A stretch of 64,000 nucleotides of DNA from Streptacidiphilus sp. P02-A3a (lineage in GTDB: Bacteria > Actinomycetota > Actinomycetes > Streptomycetales > Streptomycetaceae): contig NZ_CP048289.1 in the NCBI RefSeq assembly GCF_014084105.1, positions 5,465,922-5,529,921 on the forward strand, read 5' to 3'. The position numbers were made by a program, and so were the translations under genes. The notes under the pieces were generated by a model. That model had not been told where the DNA came from, did not search any database, and saw nothing but the letters and a program-made list of their open reading frames with translations. How positions within the stretch are numbered: the stretch's first letter is position 1; every line of letters begins with the position of its first letter. Of this stretch, positions 31,601 through 41,507 are shown piece by piece.

Positions 31601-34600
31601 CAGCAGCGCGCACAGCCGCCGGGCGGCCCGCTCGTCCAGCGCCCCGGCCACGTCGACCAGGCCGCCCCAGCGCTGCGGGTGCTCCAGCGCCACCGTCCGG
31701 CCGAGCGCCGCGACGGCGGCGTGGACGGGGCTGCCGGGGCGTTCGGCCGCGCCGAGCACCGCCGTGCCCCGGGTCAGCAGCCACAGCGGGGAGCCGATCC
31801 CGGCGTCCCCGAGCGCCTGGGCCAGCGCCAGGGTGAGCGACAACGCTCCCGGCAGGTCCGGCCGCGCCGGATGCGGACGCGGCTCCCAGGCCAGCAGCGA
31901 CAGCACCCCGGCCACCGGCCGACCGTCGACCGCCGCCGTCAGCAGCGCCGCCAGTTCCGCCCGGCCGACCGCCGGACCGGGCACGACGACCTGCTCCAGG
32001 TCGACGCCGAGCCCGAGCAGGGACCGCGCCACCGACGCCACCACCCCGTCGTCCGGCTCCAGGTCCTGGTCGGCGGTCTCCGGGAGGACCAGCAGCAGGC
32101 GTCCGTCCAACCGCTCGGCGGTCGACACCGGTACCGGACGCCAGCCGACGCGGTAGCGCCAGGAGTCCGCGCGCAGCTCCCTGGTCCGCGCCGCCTGCCA
32201 GCCCGCGAGCGCGGGCAGGACCTCATCCAGCGCCTGGCGGCTGACGCCCAGATCCGCGGCCAGCCGACCCGGGTCCTGCCGCGCCCAGAGGTCGTCCGGG
32301 GCCGGACCGGCGGGCCGCTTCGGCGCGGTCAGCCAGTAGCGTCGGCGCTGGAAGGGGTACGTGGGCAGTTCCACTGGCCGGGCCCCCGGGAAGAGGCCGG
32401 TCACGTCCACCGACACCCCCCGGACCTGGGCCTCGGCGAGCGACAGCAGCACCCGGTCCAGGCCGCCCTCGCCGCGTCGCAGCGTGCCCAGCACGGTGGC
32501 CTCGACCCCGGCCGCCGCGGCCGACTCCTGTACCGACCCGGTCAGCACCGGGTGCGGGCTGACCTCGACGAAGGTGCTGAAGCCCGCCCCGGCCAGGGAC
32601 CGGATCGCGGGCTCGAACTCCACCCGCTGGCGCAGGTTCCGGTACCAGTACTCGGCGTCCATGGTCGTGGTGTCCAACCAGCCACCGGTCACCGTGGAGA
32701 ACAACGGCAACTCACCACGCCCGGGCCTGACACCCGCCAACTCCCCCAACAACCGCTCCCGAATCCGCTCCACCTGCGGCGAATGCGACGCATAATCCAC
32801 CTCGATCAACCGCGCCCGCACCCCCCGCGCCACCAACCCCTCCACCAAACCCACCACCGCACCCACCTCACCCGACACCACCGTCGAACCCGGACCATTC
32901 ACCGCCGCCACCGACAACCCACCACCACCCACCAACCCCAACACCTCACCCTCCGACAACGGCACCGACGCCATACCACCACCACCCGCCAACACCCCCA
33001 ACGCCCGACTCCGCAACGCCACCACCCGCGCCCCATCACCCAACGACAACACCCCCGCCACACACGCCGCCGCAATCTCCCCCTGCGAATGCCCCACCAC
33101 CCCATCCACCACCAACCCCAACGAACGCCACACCTCCACCAACGACACCATCACCGCCCACAACACCGGCTGCACCACATCCACCCGACCCAACAACCCC
33201 AAACCAACCCCATCACGCAACACCTCAGACAACGACCAATCCACAAACGGCCCCAACGCCCGCTCACACTCAGCAATCCGCCCCGCGAACACCGACGACT
33301 CACCCAACAACACCCCACCCATCCCCACCCACTGACCACCCTGACCCGGAAACACCAACACCGTCCGACCAGGTGCGGACACCACCCCCGACACCACCCC
33401 GGCCCCCGGCCGCCCCTCCGCCAACGCAGCCAGCCCTGCCAGCAACTCCGGGCGGCCACCGCCCACGACCACCGCCCGGTGGCCGAGTCCCGCCCGCCCG
33501 GTGGCGAGGGTGTAGCCGACGTCCTCGATCCGCAGGTCGGGACCGGCGGTGACGGCGTCCAGCAGGCGGCGGGCCTGGTCCGCGAGCGCCTGCCCACTGC
33601 GGGCGGAGAGGAGCCACGGCAGCGCCGCCGCCCCCGGCGACGCGCCGGGCCCGGGCTCGGGCTCGGCCTCCGCCGGGGCTTCTTCCAGCACCACATGCGC
33701 GTTGGTCCCGCTGATCCCGAAGGAGGAGACCCCGGCCCGGCGCGGGTGCCCGGTCTGCGGCCAGGGTGTCGCCTCGCGCAGCAGGGCCACCGCCCCCGCC
33801 GACCAGTCCACCTGCGGCGAGGGGGCGTCGACGTGCAGCGTCCTCGGCATGACGCCGTGCCGCATCGCCAGCACCGACTTGATCACCCCGCCGATCCCGG
33901 CGGCGGCCTGGGTGTGGCCGATGTTGGACTTCACCGAGCCGAGCCACAACGGCCGCTCGGGCGACCGCTGCTGGCCGTACGTCGCCAGCAGCGCCTGGGC
34001 CTCGATCGGGTCGCCGAGACGGGTTCCGGTGCCGTGCGCCTCGACCAGGTCCACCTCCGGGGCGGTGAGTCCGGCGTCCGCCAACGCGGCCCGGATCACC
34101 CGCTGCTGCGCCGGACCACTCGGCGCCGTCAGACCATTGCTCGCACCATCCTGATTCACCGCCGAACCACGCACCACCGCCAACACCGCATGCCCACACC
34201 GCCGCGCATCCGACAACCGCTCCAACAACAGCACCCCCACCCCCTCCGCCAGGCCGAATCCGTCGGCTCCGGCGGCGAAGGCCTTGCACCGGCCGTCCGG
34301 GGCCAGGCCGCCCTGGCGGCTGAACTCCACGAACATGCCCACGGTGGACATCACCGTCACGCCCGCCGCCACCGCCATCGCGCACTCGCCGGCCCGCAGC
34401 GCCCGGACCGCCAGGTGCAGCGCCACCAGCGAGGAGGAGCACGCGGTGTCGACGGTGATCGCGGCTCCCTCCAGGCCCAGGGTGTAGGCCAGGCGGCCGG
34501 AGGCGACACTGCCGGTGTTGCCGGTCAGCAGGTGTCCACCGTCGTCCGCGCCGTCCTCCAGGCGCGGGCCGTAGTCCATGGTCATGGCGCCGACGAAGAC

Positions 34601-36652
34601 CCCGGTGCGGCTGCCGCGCAACGTGGTCGGGTCGATTCCGGCCCGCTCGAACATCTCCCAACTGGTCTCCAGCAGCAGCCGCTGCTGCGGGTCCATCGCC
34701 AGCGCCTCACGCGGCGAGACGCCGAAGAACTCCGCGTCGAACTCGGTTGCCTGGCCCAGGAATCCGGCCTCACGCTGGTAGAACCGGCCGGGGGTGCCGG
34801 GGGTTGCCGCATAACCGCCCCGGGTGTCCCAGCCACGGTCCTCCGGGAATGCTGACACCGCGTCAACTTCGTTGACCAGTAGCTGCCAGAGCCCCTCCGG
34901 GTCACCCACTCCGCCGGGATAGCGGCAGCCCATGCCGACGATCACGATCGGATCGTCGTCCGCTGCCCGCACCGGCGGCACCGCCTCCGCTGCGACGTCG
35001 GGCCCGGTACCCAGCAGCGCCCGACCCAGGAACGCCGCCAGGGCGGCCGGAGTCGGATGGTCGAAGGCAGCCGTGGCCGGGATCCGCAGTTCGGTTGCCG
35101 CGCTCAGCCGGTTGCGCAACTCGACCGCCGTGACCGAGTCCAGGCCCAGGTCGAGGAAGGCCGCGTGCTCCGGCAGCGGGCCGGGCCGCCCGGTCAGCGC
35201 CGCCACCTCGCCGACCACCAGCGCGAGCAGCGCGGCACGTTGCTCCACCGGCGTCAGCCCCGCCAACTCCTCGGCCGGCGAAGGGAACGACGCGTCGTCA
35301 CCGGGGGGCTGCCGATCCGCGTCGAACAGCTCGACGACATCGAGGGCGTCGACGGCTCCGCCGTCGGCCGACGACCCGTGTCCGGCGAACACCGCGTCCC
35401 AGTCCGGTTCCTGGCCGCGCACGCACAACTCCCCCAGCGCGCCGAGGAACTGGTCCTTGCCGCCCCGGGCACGGCGCAGCGTGCCCAGGACCAGGGCGTC
35501 CGCGCCGCTGTCCTCGACGCAGTCCCGCATCGCCGAGGTCAGCACGGTGTGCGGACTGACCTCCAGCAGCACCCCGAGGCCGTCGCGCAGCAGGGCCCGG
35601 GTGGCCTGCTCGAAGCGGACGGTACCGCGCAGGTTGCGGCACCAGTAGTCGGCGTCCAGCACCGGATCGGGCAGCAGGTCGCCGGTCAGCGCCGAGTAGT
35701 ACGGCAGCCGTCCCTGACGGGGCCGGACGGGGGCCAGATCGGTGCGCAGCCTGGGCAGGATGCGGTCGATGTGCGGGGAGTGGGCGGCCAGGCCCACGGC
35801 TATCCGCCGCGCGTGCACCCCGCTCCGGCCGAGCTCGGTGAGCAGTTCCCCGGCCGCGTCGGCGTCGCCGGAGACGATCACCGACCGGGGGCCGTTCACG
35901 GCCGCGAGGACCAGCCGGCCTGCCCAGGGCTCCAGCCACCGGCCCAGTTCGTCGGGGGCGGCCATGACCGAGACCATCTCGCCGCGTCCGGCCAGCGTGG
36001 CCTGGGCCTGGCTCCAGAGCGCCACCACCCGCGCCGCGTCGTCCAGGGTCAGCGCCTCGGCGACGACCGCGGCGCTGATCTCGCCGACGCTGTGCCCGAG
36101 CACCGCCGCCGGTTCCACACCGTGCTGCCGCCAGAGCGCGGCCAGCGACAGGGTGACCGCGAACAGCGCGGGCTGGACGACGTCCGCCCGGTCGAGCTCG
36201 GACGTCGGCGCGGGGTCCCGCAGCAGGTCGAGCAGTGCCCAGTCCAGGTGCGGCTCCAGTGCCTGCGCGCACTCGTCCATCCGGCTCCGGAACACCGCGG
36301 AGGTCTCCAGCAGCTCGGCCGCCATCCCCGGCCACTGCGCCCCCTGCCCGGGGAAGACGAAGGCGACCTCGCCACCGGCCGCGCCGCCCTCGACCAGCCC
36401 GGGCGCGCCCCGGCCGTCGGCCAGCGCGCCCAGCAGGTCCAGGAAGCCCTCCCGGCTGTCGGCGACCAGCGCGGCCCGGCGCGGGGCGGCGGGAGCGGCC
36501 CCGGCCAGGGACCGGCCGACGTCCGCCGGGTGCCAGTGCGGCCGCTCGGACAGCCGCTCGCGCAGCCGTCGCGCCCGGGCCGCCAGCGCCTGCCTGCCGT
36601 CGCCGCCCAGCAACCACAGCAGTGGGGATCCGGTACCGGTTGGCTGCACCAT
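22376..36652 (-). CDS. modular type I polyketide synthase, loading AT-ACP and modules 1-3
   Basis: First protein of the assembly line, 4758 residues. ATG 36652 has a strong AAGGAGCT ribosome site (36663-36670). There is no KSQ: the protein opens with a loading AT (GQGAQWPGM about 102, GHSVGEIS about 187) and ACP (LGLDSV about 503). Then KS1 (Cys about 736)-AT1 (GHSQG about 1189, YASH about 1287)-KR1 (Tyr about 1869)-ACP1 (about 2042); KS2 (about 2274)-AT2 (GHSIG about 2731, HAFH about 2833)-KR2 (Tyr about 3425)-ACP2 (about 3606); KS3 (about 3837)-AT3 (GHSQG about 4288, YAAH about 4387)-ACP3 (GFDSM about 4629). A C-terminal docking tail ends [11 protein letters not shown]. The gene is divergent from egtA across 253 bases. 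Confidence 0.97.
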   Translation of the reverse strand: MVQPTGTGSPLLWLLGGDGRQALAARARRLRERLSERPHWHPADVGRSLAGAAPAAPRRAALVADSREGFLDLLGALADGRGAPGLVEGGAAGGEVAFVFPGQGAQWPGMAAELLETSAVFRSRMDECAQALEPHLDWALLDLLRDPAPTSELDRADVVQPALFAVTLSLAALWRQHGVEPAAVLGHSVGEISAAVVAEALTLDDAARVVALWSQAQATLAGRGEMVSVMAAPDELGRWLEPWAGRLVLAAVNGPRSVIVSGDADAAGELLTELGRSGVHARRIAVGLAAHSPHIDRILPRLRTDLAPVRPRQGRLPYYSALTGDLLPDPVLDADYWCRNLRGTVRFEQATRALLRDGLGVLLEVSPHTVLTSAMRDCVEDSGADALVLGTLRRARGGKDQFLGALGELCVRGQEPDWDAVFAGHGSSADGGAVDALDVVELFDADRQPPGDDASFPSPAEELAGLTPVEQRAALLALVVGEVAALTGRPGPLPEHAAFLDLGLDSVTAVELRNRLSAATELRIPATAAFDHPTPAALAAFLGRALLGTGPDVAAEAVPPVRAADDDPIVIVGMGCRYPGGVGDPEGLWQLLVNEVDAVSAFPEDRGWDTRGGYAATPGTPGRFYQREAGFLGQATEFDAEFFGVSPREALAMDPQQRLLLETSWEMFERAGIDPTTLRGSRTGVFVGAMTMDYGPRLEDGADDGGHLLTGNTGSVASGRLAYTLGLEGAAITVDTACSSSLVALHLAVRALRAGECAMAVAAGVTVMSTVGMFVEFSRQGGLAPDGRCKAFAAGADGFGLAEGVGVLLLERLSDARRCGHAVLAVVRGSAVNQDGASNGLTAPSGPAQQRVIRAALADAGLTAPEVDLVEAHGTGTRLGDPIEAQALLATYGQQRSPERPLWLGSVKSNIGHTQAAAGIGGVIKSVLAMRHGVMPRTLHVDAPSPQVDWSAGAVALLREATPWPQTGHPRRAGVSSFGISGTNAHVVLEEAPAEAEPEPGPGASPGAAALPWLLSARSGQALADQARRLLDAVTAGPDLRIEDVGYTLATGRAGLGHRAVVVGGGRPELLAGLAALAEGRPGAGVVSGVVSAPGRTVLVFPGQGGQWVGMGGVLLGESSVFAGRIAECERALGPFVDWSLSEVLRDGVGLGLLGRVDVVQPVLWAVMVSLVEVWRSLGLVVDGVVGHSQGEIAAACVAGVLSLGDGARVVALRSRALGVLAGGGGMASVPLSEGEVLGLVGGGGLSVAAVNGPGSTVVSGEVGAVVGLVEGLVARGVRARLIEVDYASHSPQVERIRERLLGELAGVRPGRGELPLFSTVTGGWLDTTTMDAEYWYRNLRQRVEFEPAIRSLAGAGFSTFVEVSPHPVLTGSVQESAAAAGVEATVLGTLRRGEGGLDRVLLSLAEAQVRGVSVDVTGLFPGARPVELPTYPFQRRRYWLTAPKRPAGPAPDDLWARQDPGRLAADLGVSRQALDEVLPALAGWQAARTRELRADSWRYRVGWRPVPVSTAERLDGRLLLVLPETADQDLEPDDGVVASVARSLLGLGVDLEQVVVPGPAVGRAELAALLTAAVDGRPVAGVLSLLAWEPRPHPARPDLPGALSLTLALAQALGDAGIGSPLWLLTRGTAVLGAAERPGSPVHAAVAALGRTVALEHPQRWGGLVDVAGALDERAARRLCALLAGAAAGEEQLAVRSTGVHGRRLLAAPVRPSGGADRWRPRGTVLVTGGTGAVGAHAARWLAAQGADRLLLVSRRGPDAPGAQALRAELEGAGAAVQLVACDTADRAALAAVLADVPEEFPLTAVVHAAGVLDDGVLDALTPERFAVPLRAKLTAARNLHELTAGLDLSAFVVFSSVMGVVGNAGQGNYAAANAAVDALIAERRAAGLPGTAIAWGAWAGGGLLTGGVADRLRELGLPVMPPETAVTAIGRALAEDDALVLVADVDWRRFAAGTGLRSAALLDALPDQRQGTDQGAGPAAADPASAAGSVRARLALEAGDADRRRLLLDLVRGHAAAVLRHPSADAVLPDQVFASLGFDSLTAVELRNRLGTATGLGLPATLLFDHPTPAALADRLLAELGGGPASPEPTADAAPTTADACEPIAVVGMGCRFPGGVERPQDLWRLLSEGTDAIGDWPPDRGWDADRLYDPDPDKPGTTYSRSGGFLHDVSGFDAEFFGISPREALAMDPQQRLLLETSWEAVEAAGQDPAALKGRQVGVFFGTNGQDYLSRLAGAPGASEGHLLTGNTASVLSGRVSYVLGLQGPALTVDTACSSSLVAVHLAVQALRRGDCEQALAGGVTVMSTPKLFVEFSRQRGLAADGRCKAFSAAADGTGWGEGAGVLLLERLTDARRHGHPVLALISGSAVNQDGASNGLTAPNGPAQQAVIRAALADARLRPEQVDAVEAHGTGTVLGDPIEAQALQATYGQDRPDGQPLWLGSVKSNFGHTQAAAGVAGVMKMVLAIRHGELPSTLHVDTPNPHVDWSAGQVRLLTERTDWPRTGRPRRAGVSSFGISGTNAHVILEQPPETAEPVAQAPRPGPGRPLLLSARSPQALRAQAERLRTRLAETGVQLADAAYSLVSGRAPLEHRAAVLGRDQASVRRALRALAVGKRSATLLTGVVAPPGRTAFLFPGQGSQRAGSGAELYQDDPVFADALDEVLTALAPHLAPAPELPLRDVMFAAPGTPEALLLERTRYTQPALFALETALFRVLRHWGVRPDLLLGHSIGELAAAHAAGVLELPDACALVAARGRLMDALPEGGAMVAVEAAEAEVRQALHDAGASDGVDIAAVNGPKATVLSGDGDELQRLMQEFRVRGRRTKKLTVSHAFHSARMDGMLDAYRAVAEGLSYSAPRITVVSNLTGEVATEQQLRSPEYWVRQARDSVRFLEGARRLRTEGATTYVEVGPGSVLSGLLPGCLADAADPAETAETAEAAGWQALPLLRGSRSETGAVEAALAALHLRGVPVDWSAGGSAGATRIDLPTYPFQHVRYWPAPEVPAVAAQSGSDAELRRLVDNDDPSAFAAALRLDEKAELSAVPQALAAWLSRRESQSAADRRRYRVEWCPLAPAPSPRLVGGWLLVVPDGQADEEARACERALRRHGAEAVVLRVGPGAGRAELAGLLADTAAGTAGVLSLLALAPGRDPRRPELAAGLSGTLQLIQALGDAGLSAPLWCATRGGVSVDGADPVDPGQAQVWGLGRVAALEHPQRWGGLVDLPEHLDARALDVLCAVLAGVAGEDQVAIRPSGPLGRRLGRAPVAAPDTRTPWQPRGTVLITGGTGGLGAALARRLAAQGAEHLVLLSRRGPDTPDAAGLKAELAALGARCTLPTCDVSDRAALEAVLEHLAAAGEPVRAVVHAAGRSSDTPVAELTLDRLAEETAAKTRGADHLDALFDHPTLDAFVLFSSISATWGSGGQGSYAAANAHLDALADRRRARGLAATSVAWGPWAGAGMAEGEVGEGLRRHGLVPMEPETALDALLRAVEPGPSATVVAEIDWDRFAPVFQSRRDSALLRGLPEVLGADTRELAARTADGTEPSGGDVGADAEWRRAVLDLDGPERERLLRELVRTEAAAVLGHDSGAGGVQADRPFREAGFDSLTAVELRNRLITVTGLPLPLTSVFDHPTVTELAGYLNRELTGAAEAGSAPVSVAAAVPAGEPLAIVAMACRFPGGVRTPEDLWQLVAEETDAVGELPTDRGWPLEALQAQDPDRPGTFYTTGGGFLDGAGEFDAEFFGISPREALAMDPQQRLLLETSWEALERAGIDPASVRGSQGGVYVGVAAQGYGSGPQDPTADVEGHLLSGTVTSVASGRIAYTLGLGGPAVTVETACSSSLVALHLAGQALRAGDCSFALVGGAAVMASPDAFVEFSRQRGLSADGRCRSFAEEADGTGWGEGVGVLLVERLSDAQRRGHQVLALVRGTAVNQDGASNGLTAPSGPAQQRAILAALGSAGLSGADVDLVEAHGTGTVLGDPIEARALMLTYGQNRPQESPLWLGSLKSNIGHTQAAAGVAGVIKTVMALRHAVLPSTLHAGQASSRIDWSAGAVRLLDRARPWETDGRPRRAGVSAFGMSGTNAHAVLEQAPADPAGTPDQPPAPRSAQPLPWLLSARTPAALRRQARRLRQHLDREPAVGPLELAHALVTSRPELPCRAAASGSDLTRLPEWLDALAEGLPVPGAEQGRARAGRTVFVFPGQGSQWLGMAAELLDSSTVFAKAIADCDRALARWTDWSLTDLLSNSPDAPSLERVDVVQPALFAVMVALAEHWRGAGVRPNAVVGHSQGEIAAACVAGALSLEDAAQVVALRSRALLRLAGRGGMVSVAASAQRVRQLLPDDGRICVAAVNGPGGVVVAGEPPELAALLADCAAQGLRARPIPVDYAAHSAQVAEIEDELRASLAGLRPTPTVVPLYSTVTGAPVAGTELDADYWYRNLREPVAFADATRALLDTGHDLFIEVSPHPVLLAGIEGVAEEAGREVAAVGTLRRGHGGPEQLLSALTEAWCGGATVDWRGLLPGRADARPVPLPTYPFERDRYWLPTPGRAGSFAKEPADGTVEAAPDDAGSEDDIPGRLAARLAPLDAAGRYRVLLELVVDHAAAVLGHAGTGAVRPERAFAEAGFDSMLALRFRNRLSAATGLRLAATVVFEYPTPAALAAHLHEQLAGEEDPLAPLLADLDRLAVALATVAPGTAGADQVGDRLQQLLRGWGRSTGAATPAPAGPADRLPQGTATATADELFALLDNDFGTNRA
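25665..30351 (-). other. PKS module 2: KS-AT(malonyl)-KR(A1-type)-ACP
   Basis: AT2 carries GHSIG near 28458 and VSHAFHS near 28152, the malonyl-CoA signature, and its opening motif is [10 protein letters not shown]2 has RSSDTP in place of LDD, Trp in SATWGS, and Gln (not His) three residues before the catalytic Tyr in GGQGSY near 26378, giving an A1-type prediction. ACP2 GFDSLTAVE near 25835. The expected product is an unsubstituted beta-hydroxy unit. Confidence 0.9.
32627..33368 (-). repeat. AT1 recombination tract, near-identical copy in AT4
   Basis: Partner of the tract at 19930-20677. Boundaries are set where the two sequences abruptly diverge: just before [11 protein letters not shown] on one side and shortly after YWYRNLRQ on the other. 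Relative to AT4 this copy lacks two codons near 32920-32935. G/T-ending codons run from end to end on the coding strand. Confidence 0.9.
34072..34246 (-). repeat. KS1 recombination patch, identical copy in KS4
   Basis: Partner of 21378-21552, at a constant offset of 12694 bases. It ends sharply at the codons for VGVLLLERL, where KS1 continues with AEGVG and KS4 with SEGVG written in different codons. Confidence 0.85.
34968..36652 (-). other. PKS loading didomain AT-ACP
   Basis: An AT of about 450 residues with [10 protein letters not shown] near 36090 instead of the GHSQG or GHSIG of the extender ATs, followed by an ACP with LGLDSVTAV near 35142. There is no KSQ decarboxylase domain, so the starter is taken directly as an acyl-CoA, as in erythromycin, avermectin and bafilomycin synthases. 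The starter itself (isobutyryl, propionyl or other) cannot be read from the sequence; isobutyryl would fit the bafilomycin model. Confidence 0.85.
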
Positions 36653-36905
36653 CGCGTCTCAGAGCTCCTTCACGGCGAGTCGGCCCTGCTCCTGAGATCG
36701 TCGCGGAGCCGGATAGCACCCCGATATCGCAGGCCGCGACACCGCTACGGCACCCTGCCCGCCCCGACCCTTTACTCACCAGTAACACGTTGACCTGCGG
36801 TTTCCCTGGGCGCGTGATGGCTCAAGATGCTCGCAGGGCGGCCCCGACCGATACTCGACACGTGCCGAACCGATCACCGAAAGGCGGCGGGCGGAGAGGA
36901 GCACC
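36653..36905. promoter_or_regulatory. divergent promoter region between PKS and egt operon
   Basis: 253 bases between the outward-facing starts at 36652 and 36906. Both have good ribosome sites (AAGGAGCT for the PKS, GAGAGGAGC for egtA). It contains the inverted repeat at 36772-36785. TTGACC at 36789 is a possible -35 element, but I see no convincing -10 at the right distance. Confidence 0.6.
36772..36785. promoter_or_regulatory. candidate operator, inverted repeat TTACT-CACC-AGTAA
   Basis: Perfect 5-bp arms around a 4-base spacer, AT-rich in a GC-rich intergenic region, mid-way between divergent genes. The form resembles TetR/MarR-family operators, but arms this short can arise by chance, and no adjacent regulator gene points to it. 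Confidence 0.3.
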
Positions 36906-38216
36906 ATGACTGGCCTGTGGCTCAGGGAGGACGAGGCGCTGGCGCACATCGCCGGGGTCTGCTTCAAGACCGGTCCGCCCCGGCGCACCGGGGTCGAGCT
37001 GGAGTGGCTGGTCCGCGACCAGCTGGACCCGCTGGCTCCGGTTCCGGTCGAGCGGCTGCGGGCCGCGCTGGCCCAGCTGGGTCCGACCGGCGAGCTGCCG
37101 AACGGAGGCCGGATCACCCTGGAGCCCGGCGGGCAGGTGGAGCTGAGTTCCCGCCCGGCCACCAGCCCGGTCGGCTGCCTGCGGGAGACCGCCGCGGACC
37201 TGGCCGACCTGCGCGCGGCGCTCGGCCTGGCCGGTCTGGTGCTGGAGGGCCGCGGTCTGGAGCCCTACCGCTCCCCCGAGCGGGTGCTGGACCTGCCCCG
37301 CTACCGGGCCATGGAGGCGTACTTCGACGCCGCCGGCCACTGGGGCCGGATGATGATGCGCGCCACCGCGTCCGTCCAGGTCAACGTCGACGCCGGGGAG
37401 GACACCGGCCCGTGGACCGGCGCCGCCGCCGTGAACGGCCACGGCACCACCGGCTACCGCTTCCGCTGGACGCTGGTGCACCGGCTGGGGCCGGTGCTGG
37501 TCGCCGCCTTCGCCAACTCCCCGCTGTGGCAGGGGATCCCGTCCGGCTGGCGGTCGACCCGGCAGGCCGTCTGGGCGCATATGGACCCGGGTCGCACCCG
37601 CCCGCCCGAGGCCGACCCCGATCCCCGCGCCGCCTGGGCCCGCTACGCGCTGGACGCGCGGCTGCTCTGCCTGCGCCGCCCCGAACCGGCGCCGTGGACC
37701 GCGCCGCCGGACACCCCGCTGCGCTCCTGGCTGCGCGACGCCGCCTCCGAGCGCCGACCGACGCTGGACGACGCCGAGTACCACCTGACCACGCTGTTCC
37801 CCCCGGTCCGGCCGCGCGGCTGGCTGGAGCTGCGGATGATCGACGCCCAGTGCGGCGACACCTGGATGGTGCCGACGCTGCTGGTCACCGCCCTGCTGGA
37901 CGACCCGGTCGCGGCCCGCGCCGCCTATCGCGCGACCGAGGCGCTGACCGGCGGCGCGGAGCTGCCGCCGTGGCCGGTCTGGCTGGACGCCGCCCGCCAC
38001 GGCCCGTCCGACCCGGTGCTCGGCGCCGCCGCCCGGGCCTGCTTCGACGCCGCCTCGGACGCGCTGGCGCGCTCCGGTGTGCCGGAGCCGATGCGGCGCG
38101 CGGTCGCCGACTTCGCCCGGCGCTATCCGCAGCGCGGGCGCTGCCCCGCCGACGACCAGTTGGACGCCCTGGGCCTCGGGCTCGGGCCACGACTCCCGGA
38201 AGGAGCGTCGCGATGA
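36906..38216 (+). CDS. egtA: EgtA, glutamate-cysteine ligase of ergothioneine synthesis
   Basis: Makes gamma-glutamyl-cysteine, the sulfur donor used by EgtB. The 436 residues show the GCS2-type fold: GVELEWLV near the N terminus (residues 30-37), [11 protein letters not shown] (about 76-86), a [15 protein letters not shown] core (about 145-160), and a late [10 protein letters not shown] (about 310). It is first in a plus-strand operon, overlaps egtB by the four bases ATGA, and has ribosome site GAGAGGAGC six bases before the ATG. Length and neighbours agree with actinomycete EgtA. Confidence 0.95.
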   Translation: MTGLWLREDEALAHIAGVCFKTGPPRRTGVELEWLVRDQLDPLAPVPVERLRAALAQLGPTGELPNGGRITLEPGGQVELSSRPATSPVGCLRETAADLADLRAALGLAGLVLEGRGLEPYRSPERVLDLPRYRAMEAYFDAAGHWGRMMMRATASVQVNVDAGEDTGPWTGAAAVNGHGTTGYRFRWTLVHRLGPVLVAAFANSPLWQGIPSGWRSTRQAVWAHMDPGRTRPPEADPDPRAAWARYALDARLLCLRRPEPAPWTAPPDTPLRSWLRDAASERRPTLDDAEYHLTTLFPPVRPRGWLELRMIDAQCGDTWMVPTLLVTALLDDPVAARAAYRATEALTGGAELPPWPVWLDAARHGPSDPVLGAAARACFDAASDALARSGVPEPMRRAVADFARRYPQRGRCPADDQLDALGLGLGPRLPEGASR

Positions 38217-39582
38217 GCGACCGTCCTGTCCTCACCCACGCCCCGGCCGCCGCGGCCGGTCCCGCCACCGGCAGCGGCGCGGAGGCGCTCCGGGCCCGTG
38301 CCCGAGCGGCACTGGAGGCCGCACGGGCCCGGACGCTGGCACTGACCGACTGCCTGGACCCCGCCGAGCTGATGGCCCAGCACTCGCCGCTGATGTCGCC
38401 CCTGGTCTGGGACCTCGCGCACATCGGCAACCAGGAGGAGATCTGGCTGGTCCGCGCCGCCGGTAACCGCCCCGCGCTGCGGCCCGAACTCGACCCCGTG
38501 TACGACGCGTTCCAGCATCCGCGCGCCGCCCGCCCGGCGCTGCCGCTGCTCGGGCCGGACCAGGCCCGCGCGTTCGACGCCGAGGTGCGCGGTCTCGCCC
38601 TGGACGTCCTCGCCCGGGCCCGGTGGGACGAAGGACCGCTGTTCGACGGCGGTTTCGTGTTCGGCATGGTCGCCCAGCACGAGCAGCAGCACGACGAGAC
38701 CATGCTGGCCACCCACCAGCTCCGGCAGGGGCCGCCGGTACTCGACGCCCCCGCTCCCCCGTCCGCGCCGCCCGACGCCGCCCGGCTGCCGTCCGAAGTC
38801 CTGGTCCCGGCGGGCCCGTTCACCATGGGCACCAGCACCGACCCATGGGCACTGGACAACGAGCGCCCGGCCCACACCGTGGACCTGCCCGGGTACTGGC
38901 TGGACACCGCCCCGGTCAGCAACGCCGACTACCAGCGCTTCATCGACGACGGCGGCTACGCGCAACCCCGCTGGTGGAGCGAACAGGGCTGGCAGCACCG
39001 GCAGCAGGCCGGGCTGGCAGCACCGCTGTTCTGGCGGCGCGAGGGCGGGGACTGGCTGCACCGCCGCTTCGGCCGGACCGAACCGGTGCCGCCGGAGCAA
39101 CCGGTGGTCCACGTCTGCTGGTACGAGGCCGACGCGTACGCCCGCTGGGCCGGGCGGCGGCTGCCGACCGAGGCCGAGTGGGAGAAGGCCGCCCGCCACG
39201 ACAGCGTCAACTCCCGTACCCGGCGCAACCCGTGGGGCGACGCCGATCCGGGACCGGAGCACGCCAACCTCGGGCAGCGGCATCTCGAACCCGCCCCACC
39301 GGCAGCTACCCGGACGGCGCCGCCCCCTGCGGCGCACGCCAACTCCTCGGCGACGTCTGGGAATGGACGTCCACCGACTTCGACGGCTACCCCGGATTCG
39401 TCGCCTTCCCGTACCGCGAGTACTCCGAGGTCTTCTTCGACGGCGGCTACAAGGTACTGCGCGGCGGCTCGTTCGGGACCGCGCCGGTCTCCTGCCGGTC
39501 GACCTTCCGCAACTGGGACTTCCCGATCCGGCGGCAGATCTTCTCCGGCTTCCGCACCGCCCGGGACCAGGGGGTGGACTGA
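38213..39582 (+). pseudogene. egtB: EgtB, hercynylcysteine S-oxide synthase, apparent 1-base frameshift
   Basis: Iron(II)-dependent sulfoxide synthase that joins gamma-glutamyl-cysteine to hercynine. It starts at ATG 38213 (ATGA overlap with egtA). The N-terminal DinB-like half has [10 protein letters not shown] (about residue 67) and HEQQHDE (about 161), the His ligands of iron. The FGE-sulfatase-like half begins [11 protein letters not shown] (about 200). After [10 protein letters not shown] the frame is lost at a run of four C (39294-39297). One more C restores [25 protein letters not shown] and FSGFRTARD to the TGA at 39580-39582, giving about 456 residues, the normal size. Everything else is intact, so a homopolymer sequencing error is the likeliest cause; a real mutation would remove the catalytic C-terminal part. 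Confidence 0.88.
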
Positions 39583-40424
39583 TGTGCCGTCACTTCGCCT
39601 ACCTGGGACCGCCGGTCGCCCTCACGGAGCTGCTGCTGACTCCCGTCCACGGCCTGTACCAGCAGTCCTGGGCCCCGCGTCGGCAGTCCCACGGGACGGT
39701 CAACGCCGATGGCTTCGGCCTCGGTTGGTACCCCGAGCACGGCGACGGCACCCCGGCCCGCTACCGGCGCGCGGTGCCGATCTGGGCCGACCCGAACCTG
39801 CCCGACCTGGCCCGGAGCCTGCGCAGCGGCGCGGTACTCGCCGCCGTCCGCGACGCCACCCCCGGCAGCAGCCCCGACGAGTCCGCCAACGCGCCCTTCG
39901 GCGAAGGGCCCTGGCTGTTCAGCCACAACGGCGCGGTAGCGGACTGGCGGCAACTCACCGAGGACTGCGGCCTGTCACCGTCGGCGCCGATGCTGCTCGG
40001 GCTGGCCGCGCAGAGCGACTCGGCACTGCTGTGGCTGCTGGTCCACGACCGGCTCCGCTCGGGCGATCCGCCCGCCACCGCGCTGGCCGAGGTCACCCGG
40101 CTCACCGCCACCGTGCGCCCACGGGCCCGGCTCAACCTGCTGCTCACCGACGGCCACAGCATCGCCGCCATCCGCTGGGGCGACAGCCTCTGGTACCGCG
40201 CCGCCGCAGGCACCGTGACCGTCGCCTCCGAACCCTGGGACGACGAACCCCGGCCCGACGAAACCCGGTCGGAGAAACCCCGGCCCGACGACCCCGCGGG
40301 CTGGCAGGAGGTGCCCGAGCGCTCCCTGCTGCTGGCCACCCCGGCCTCCGTCCGCATCACGCCCCTGTCTCCCCTGTCTCCCCTGGCCCCGCGGCCGGTA
40401 GCGGAAAGGATCGCGTACCCGTGA
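39582..40424 (+). CDS. egtC: EgtC, gamma-glutamyl-hercynylcysteine S-oxide amidohydrolase
   Basis: Removes the glutamyl group after the EgtB step. The ATG shares its A with the egtB stop (TGATG), placing the nucleophile Cys at residue 2 (MCRHFAYLG) as in class II glutamine amidotransferase-like enzymes. [10 protein letters not shown] (about residues 42-51) and FSHNGAV (about 117-123) are family motifs. 280 residues. Near the C terminus (about 220-240) is a short imperfect repeat rich in Asp, Glu, Arg and Pro ([14 protein letters not shown]) and, at the end, [10 protein letters not shown]; both look like low-complexity expansion. Confidence 0.94.
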   Translation: MCRHFAYLGPPVALTELLLTPVHGLYQQSWAPRRQSHGTVNADGFGLGWYPEHGDGTPARYRRAVPIWADPNLPDLARSLRSGAVLAAVRDATPGSSPDESANAPFGEGPWLFSHNGAVADWRQLTEDCGLSPSAPMLLGLAAQSDSALLWLLVHDRLRSGDPPATALAEVTRLTATVRPRARLNLLLTDGHSIAAIRWGDSLWYRAAAGTVTVASEPWDDEPRPDETRSEKPRPDDPAGWQEVPERSLLLATPASVRITPLSPLSPLAPRPVAERIAYP

Positions 40425-40498
40425 GCACCGATACGCCGGATCACCGCACCCTCACCGCACCCGCGCCCGTGGCGTCGACCGAAGCGAGGCACCCATGA
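40421..40498 (+). CDS. possible 25-residue linker ORF between egtC and egtD
   Basis: GTG at 40421 overlaps the egtC stop (GTGA). The frame, beginning [13 protein letters not shown], ends at a TGA that overlaps the egtD ATG (ATGA). It resembles no known peptide. It could couple translation of egtD to egtC, or be chance. It is not an extension of EgtD, because the frame differs. Confidence 0.25.
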   Translation: MSTDTPDHRTLTAPAPVASTEARHP

Positions 40499-41475
40499 CT
40501 GGCATCCGCACCTACGGCTACACCGACACCCTGCCCGCCGAGCACTACGCCCGGGCCCTGCGTGCCGACATCCGCGAGGGGCTGACCCGCACCCCGAAGA
40601 CCACAGAGCCCAAGTGGTTCTACGACGGCCGGGGCAGCGAACTCTTCGAGCAGATCACCCAGCTCCCCGAGTACCCCGTATGGCGTGCGGAGCTGGGGCT
40701 GCTCCTGCTCCACGCCGCCGAGATCGCCACCCGCACCGGAGCCCGCAGCCTGGTGGAACTCGGTTCCGGGAGTTCCACCAAATCGAAGCTGATCCTGGAG
40801 GCCCTGGGGCCGAACGGCCTGCACTACGTCCCGGTGGACGTCAGTGCGGACGCGCTCCACCAGGCGGGCGCGCAACTGGTCCAGGACTATCCGGGCATCG
40901 CCCTGCACGCCCTGCGCGCCGACTTCACCGTTCCGCTCGCCCTGCCGGAGCTGCCCGACGAGGAGCCGCGTCTCTTCGCCTTCCTCGGCAGCACCTTGGG
41001 CAACTTCCGTCGGCCCGTACGCGGCCCCTTTCTCCGCGCGCTGCGCGGCATCATGCGCCCCGAGGACTTCCTGCTGATCGGCGCCGACCTGGTCAAGCCG
41101 GAGCCGGAGATGATCGCCGCCTACGACGACAGCCAGGAGGTCACCGCCGAGTTCGACCGGCATCTGCTGCGGATCCTGAACCGGGAGCTGGACGCCGACT
41201 TCGACACGGACGCGTTCGACCACCTGTCGGTGTGGAACAGCGCCGAACAGCACATCGAGATGCGGCTGCGCAGCCGGGTCGAGCAGCGGGTCAAGATCCG
41301 GGGGCTCGACCTGGCGGTGCGGTTCGAGGACGGCGAGGACTGGATCACCGAATCCAGCGCGAAGTTCACCACCGACGGGCTACAGGCAGAACTGGCCGCC
41401 GCCGGCCTGCGCACGGATCGGCTCTGGGCCGACACCGACGCCGGTTTCGCGCTGATCCTGGCCACCGCCCACTGA
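40495..41475 (+). CDS. egtD: EgtD, L-histidine N-alpha-methyltransferase
   Basis: SAM-dependent enzyme that trimethylates histidine to hercynine, the first step of ergothioneine synthesis. 326 residues. [17 protein letters not shown] (about 39-55) and [12 protein letters not shown] (about 86-97, SAM-binding) are family motifs, followed by FLGSTLGNF (about 162-170) and the late [18 protein letters not shown] 40495 is used, with GCGAGG upstream. Last gene of the operon; a hairpin follows at 41481-41507. egtE is not in this window. Confidence 0.96.
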   Translation: MTGIRTYGYTDTLPAEHYARALRADIREGLTRTPKTTEPKWFYDGRGSELFEQITQLPEYPVWRAELGLLLLHAAEIATRTGARSLVELGSGSSTKSKLILEALGPNGLHYVPVDVSADALHQAGAQLVQDYPGIALHALRADFTVPLALPELPDEEPRLFAFLGSTLGNFRRPVRGPFLRALRGIMRPEDFLLIGADLVKPEPEMIAAYDDSQEVTAEFDRHLLRILNRELDADFDTDAFDHLSVWNSAEQHIEMRLRSRVEQRVKIRGLDLAVRFEDGEDWITESSAKFTTDGLQAELAAAGLRTDRLWADTDAGFALILATAH

Positions 41476-41480
41476 TCCAC

Positions 41481-41507
41481 GGTCCGGCCGGTCAAGGCCG
41501 CCGGACC
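41481..41507. terminator. hairpin between egtD and the convergent gene
   Basis: Arms GGTCCGGC and GCCGGACC around an 11-base loop, just after the egtD stop and covering the stop region of the minus-strand gene ending at 41492. It could serve both strands. No U tract, as is common in actinomycetes. Confidence 0.5.

Larger units (their letters stand above)
30352..34967 (-). other. PKS module 1: KS-AT(methylmalonyl)-KR(B)-ACP
   Basis: KS1 VDTACSSS near 34443, AT1 GHSQG near 33085 and YASH near 32790, KR1 TGGTGAVG near 31460, LDD ([10 protein letters not shown]) and GQGNYAAAN near 31045, ACP1 GFDSLTAVE near 30525. There is no DH between AT and KR. Two stretches (32627-33368, 34072-34246) are near-identical to module 4. 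Confidence 0.9.

Noticed and set aside
27668-34855. Another long plus-strand open frame (2395 codons)
   Set aside because: Same antisense effect over modules 1-2; the His/Pro/Thr-rich part coincides with the G/T-ending codon tract.
36827-40498. Single plus-strand frame of 1223 codons across the egt operon
   Set aside because: It joins antisense-like noise, the EgtB frame and out-of-frame EgtC; only the 38213-39297 part is a real protein.
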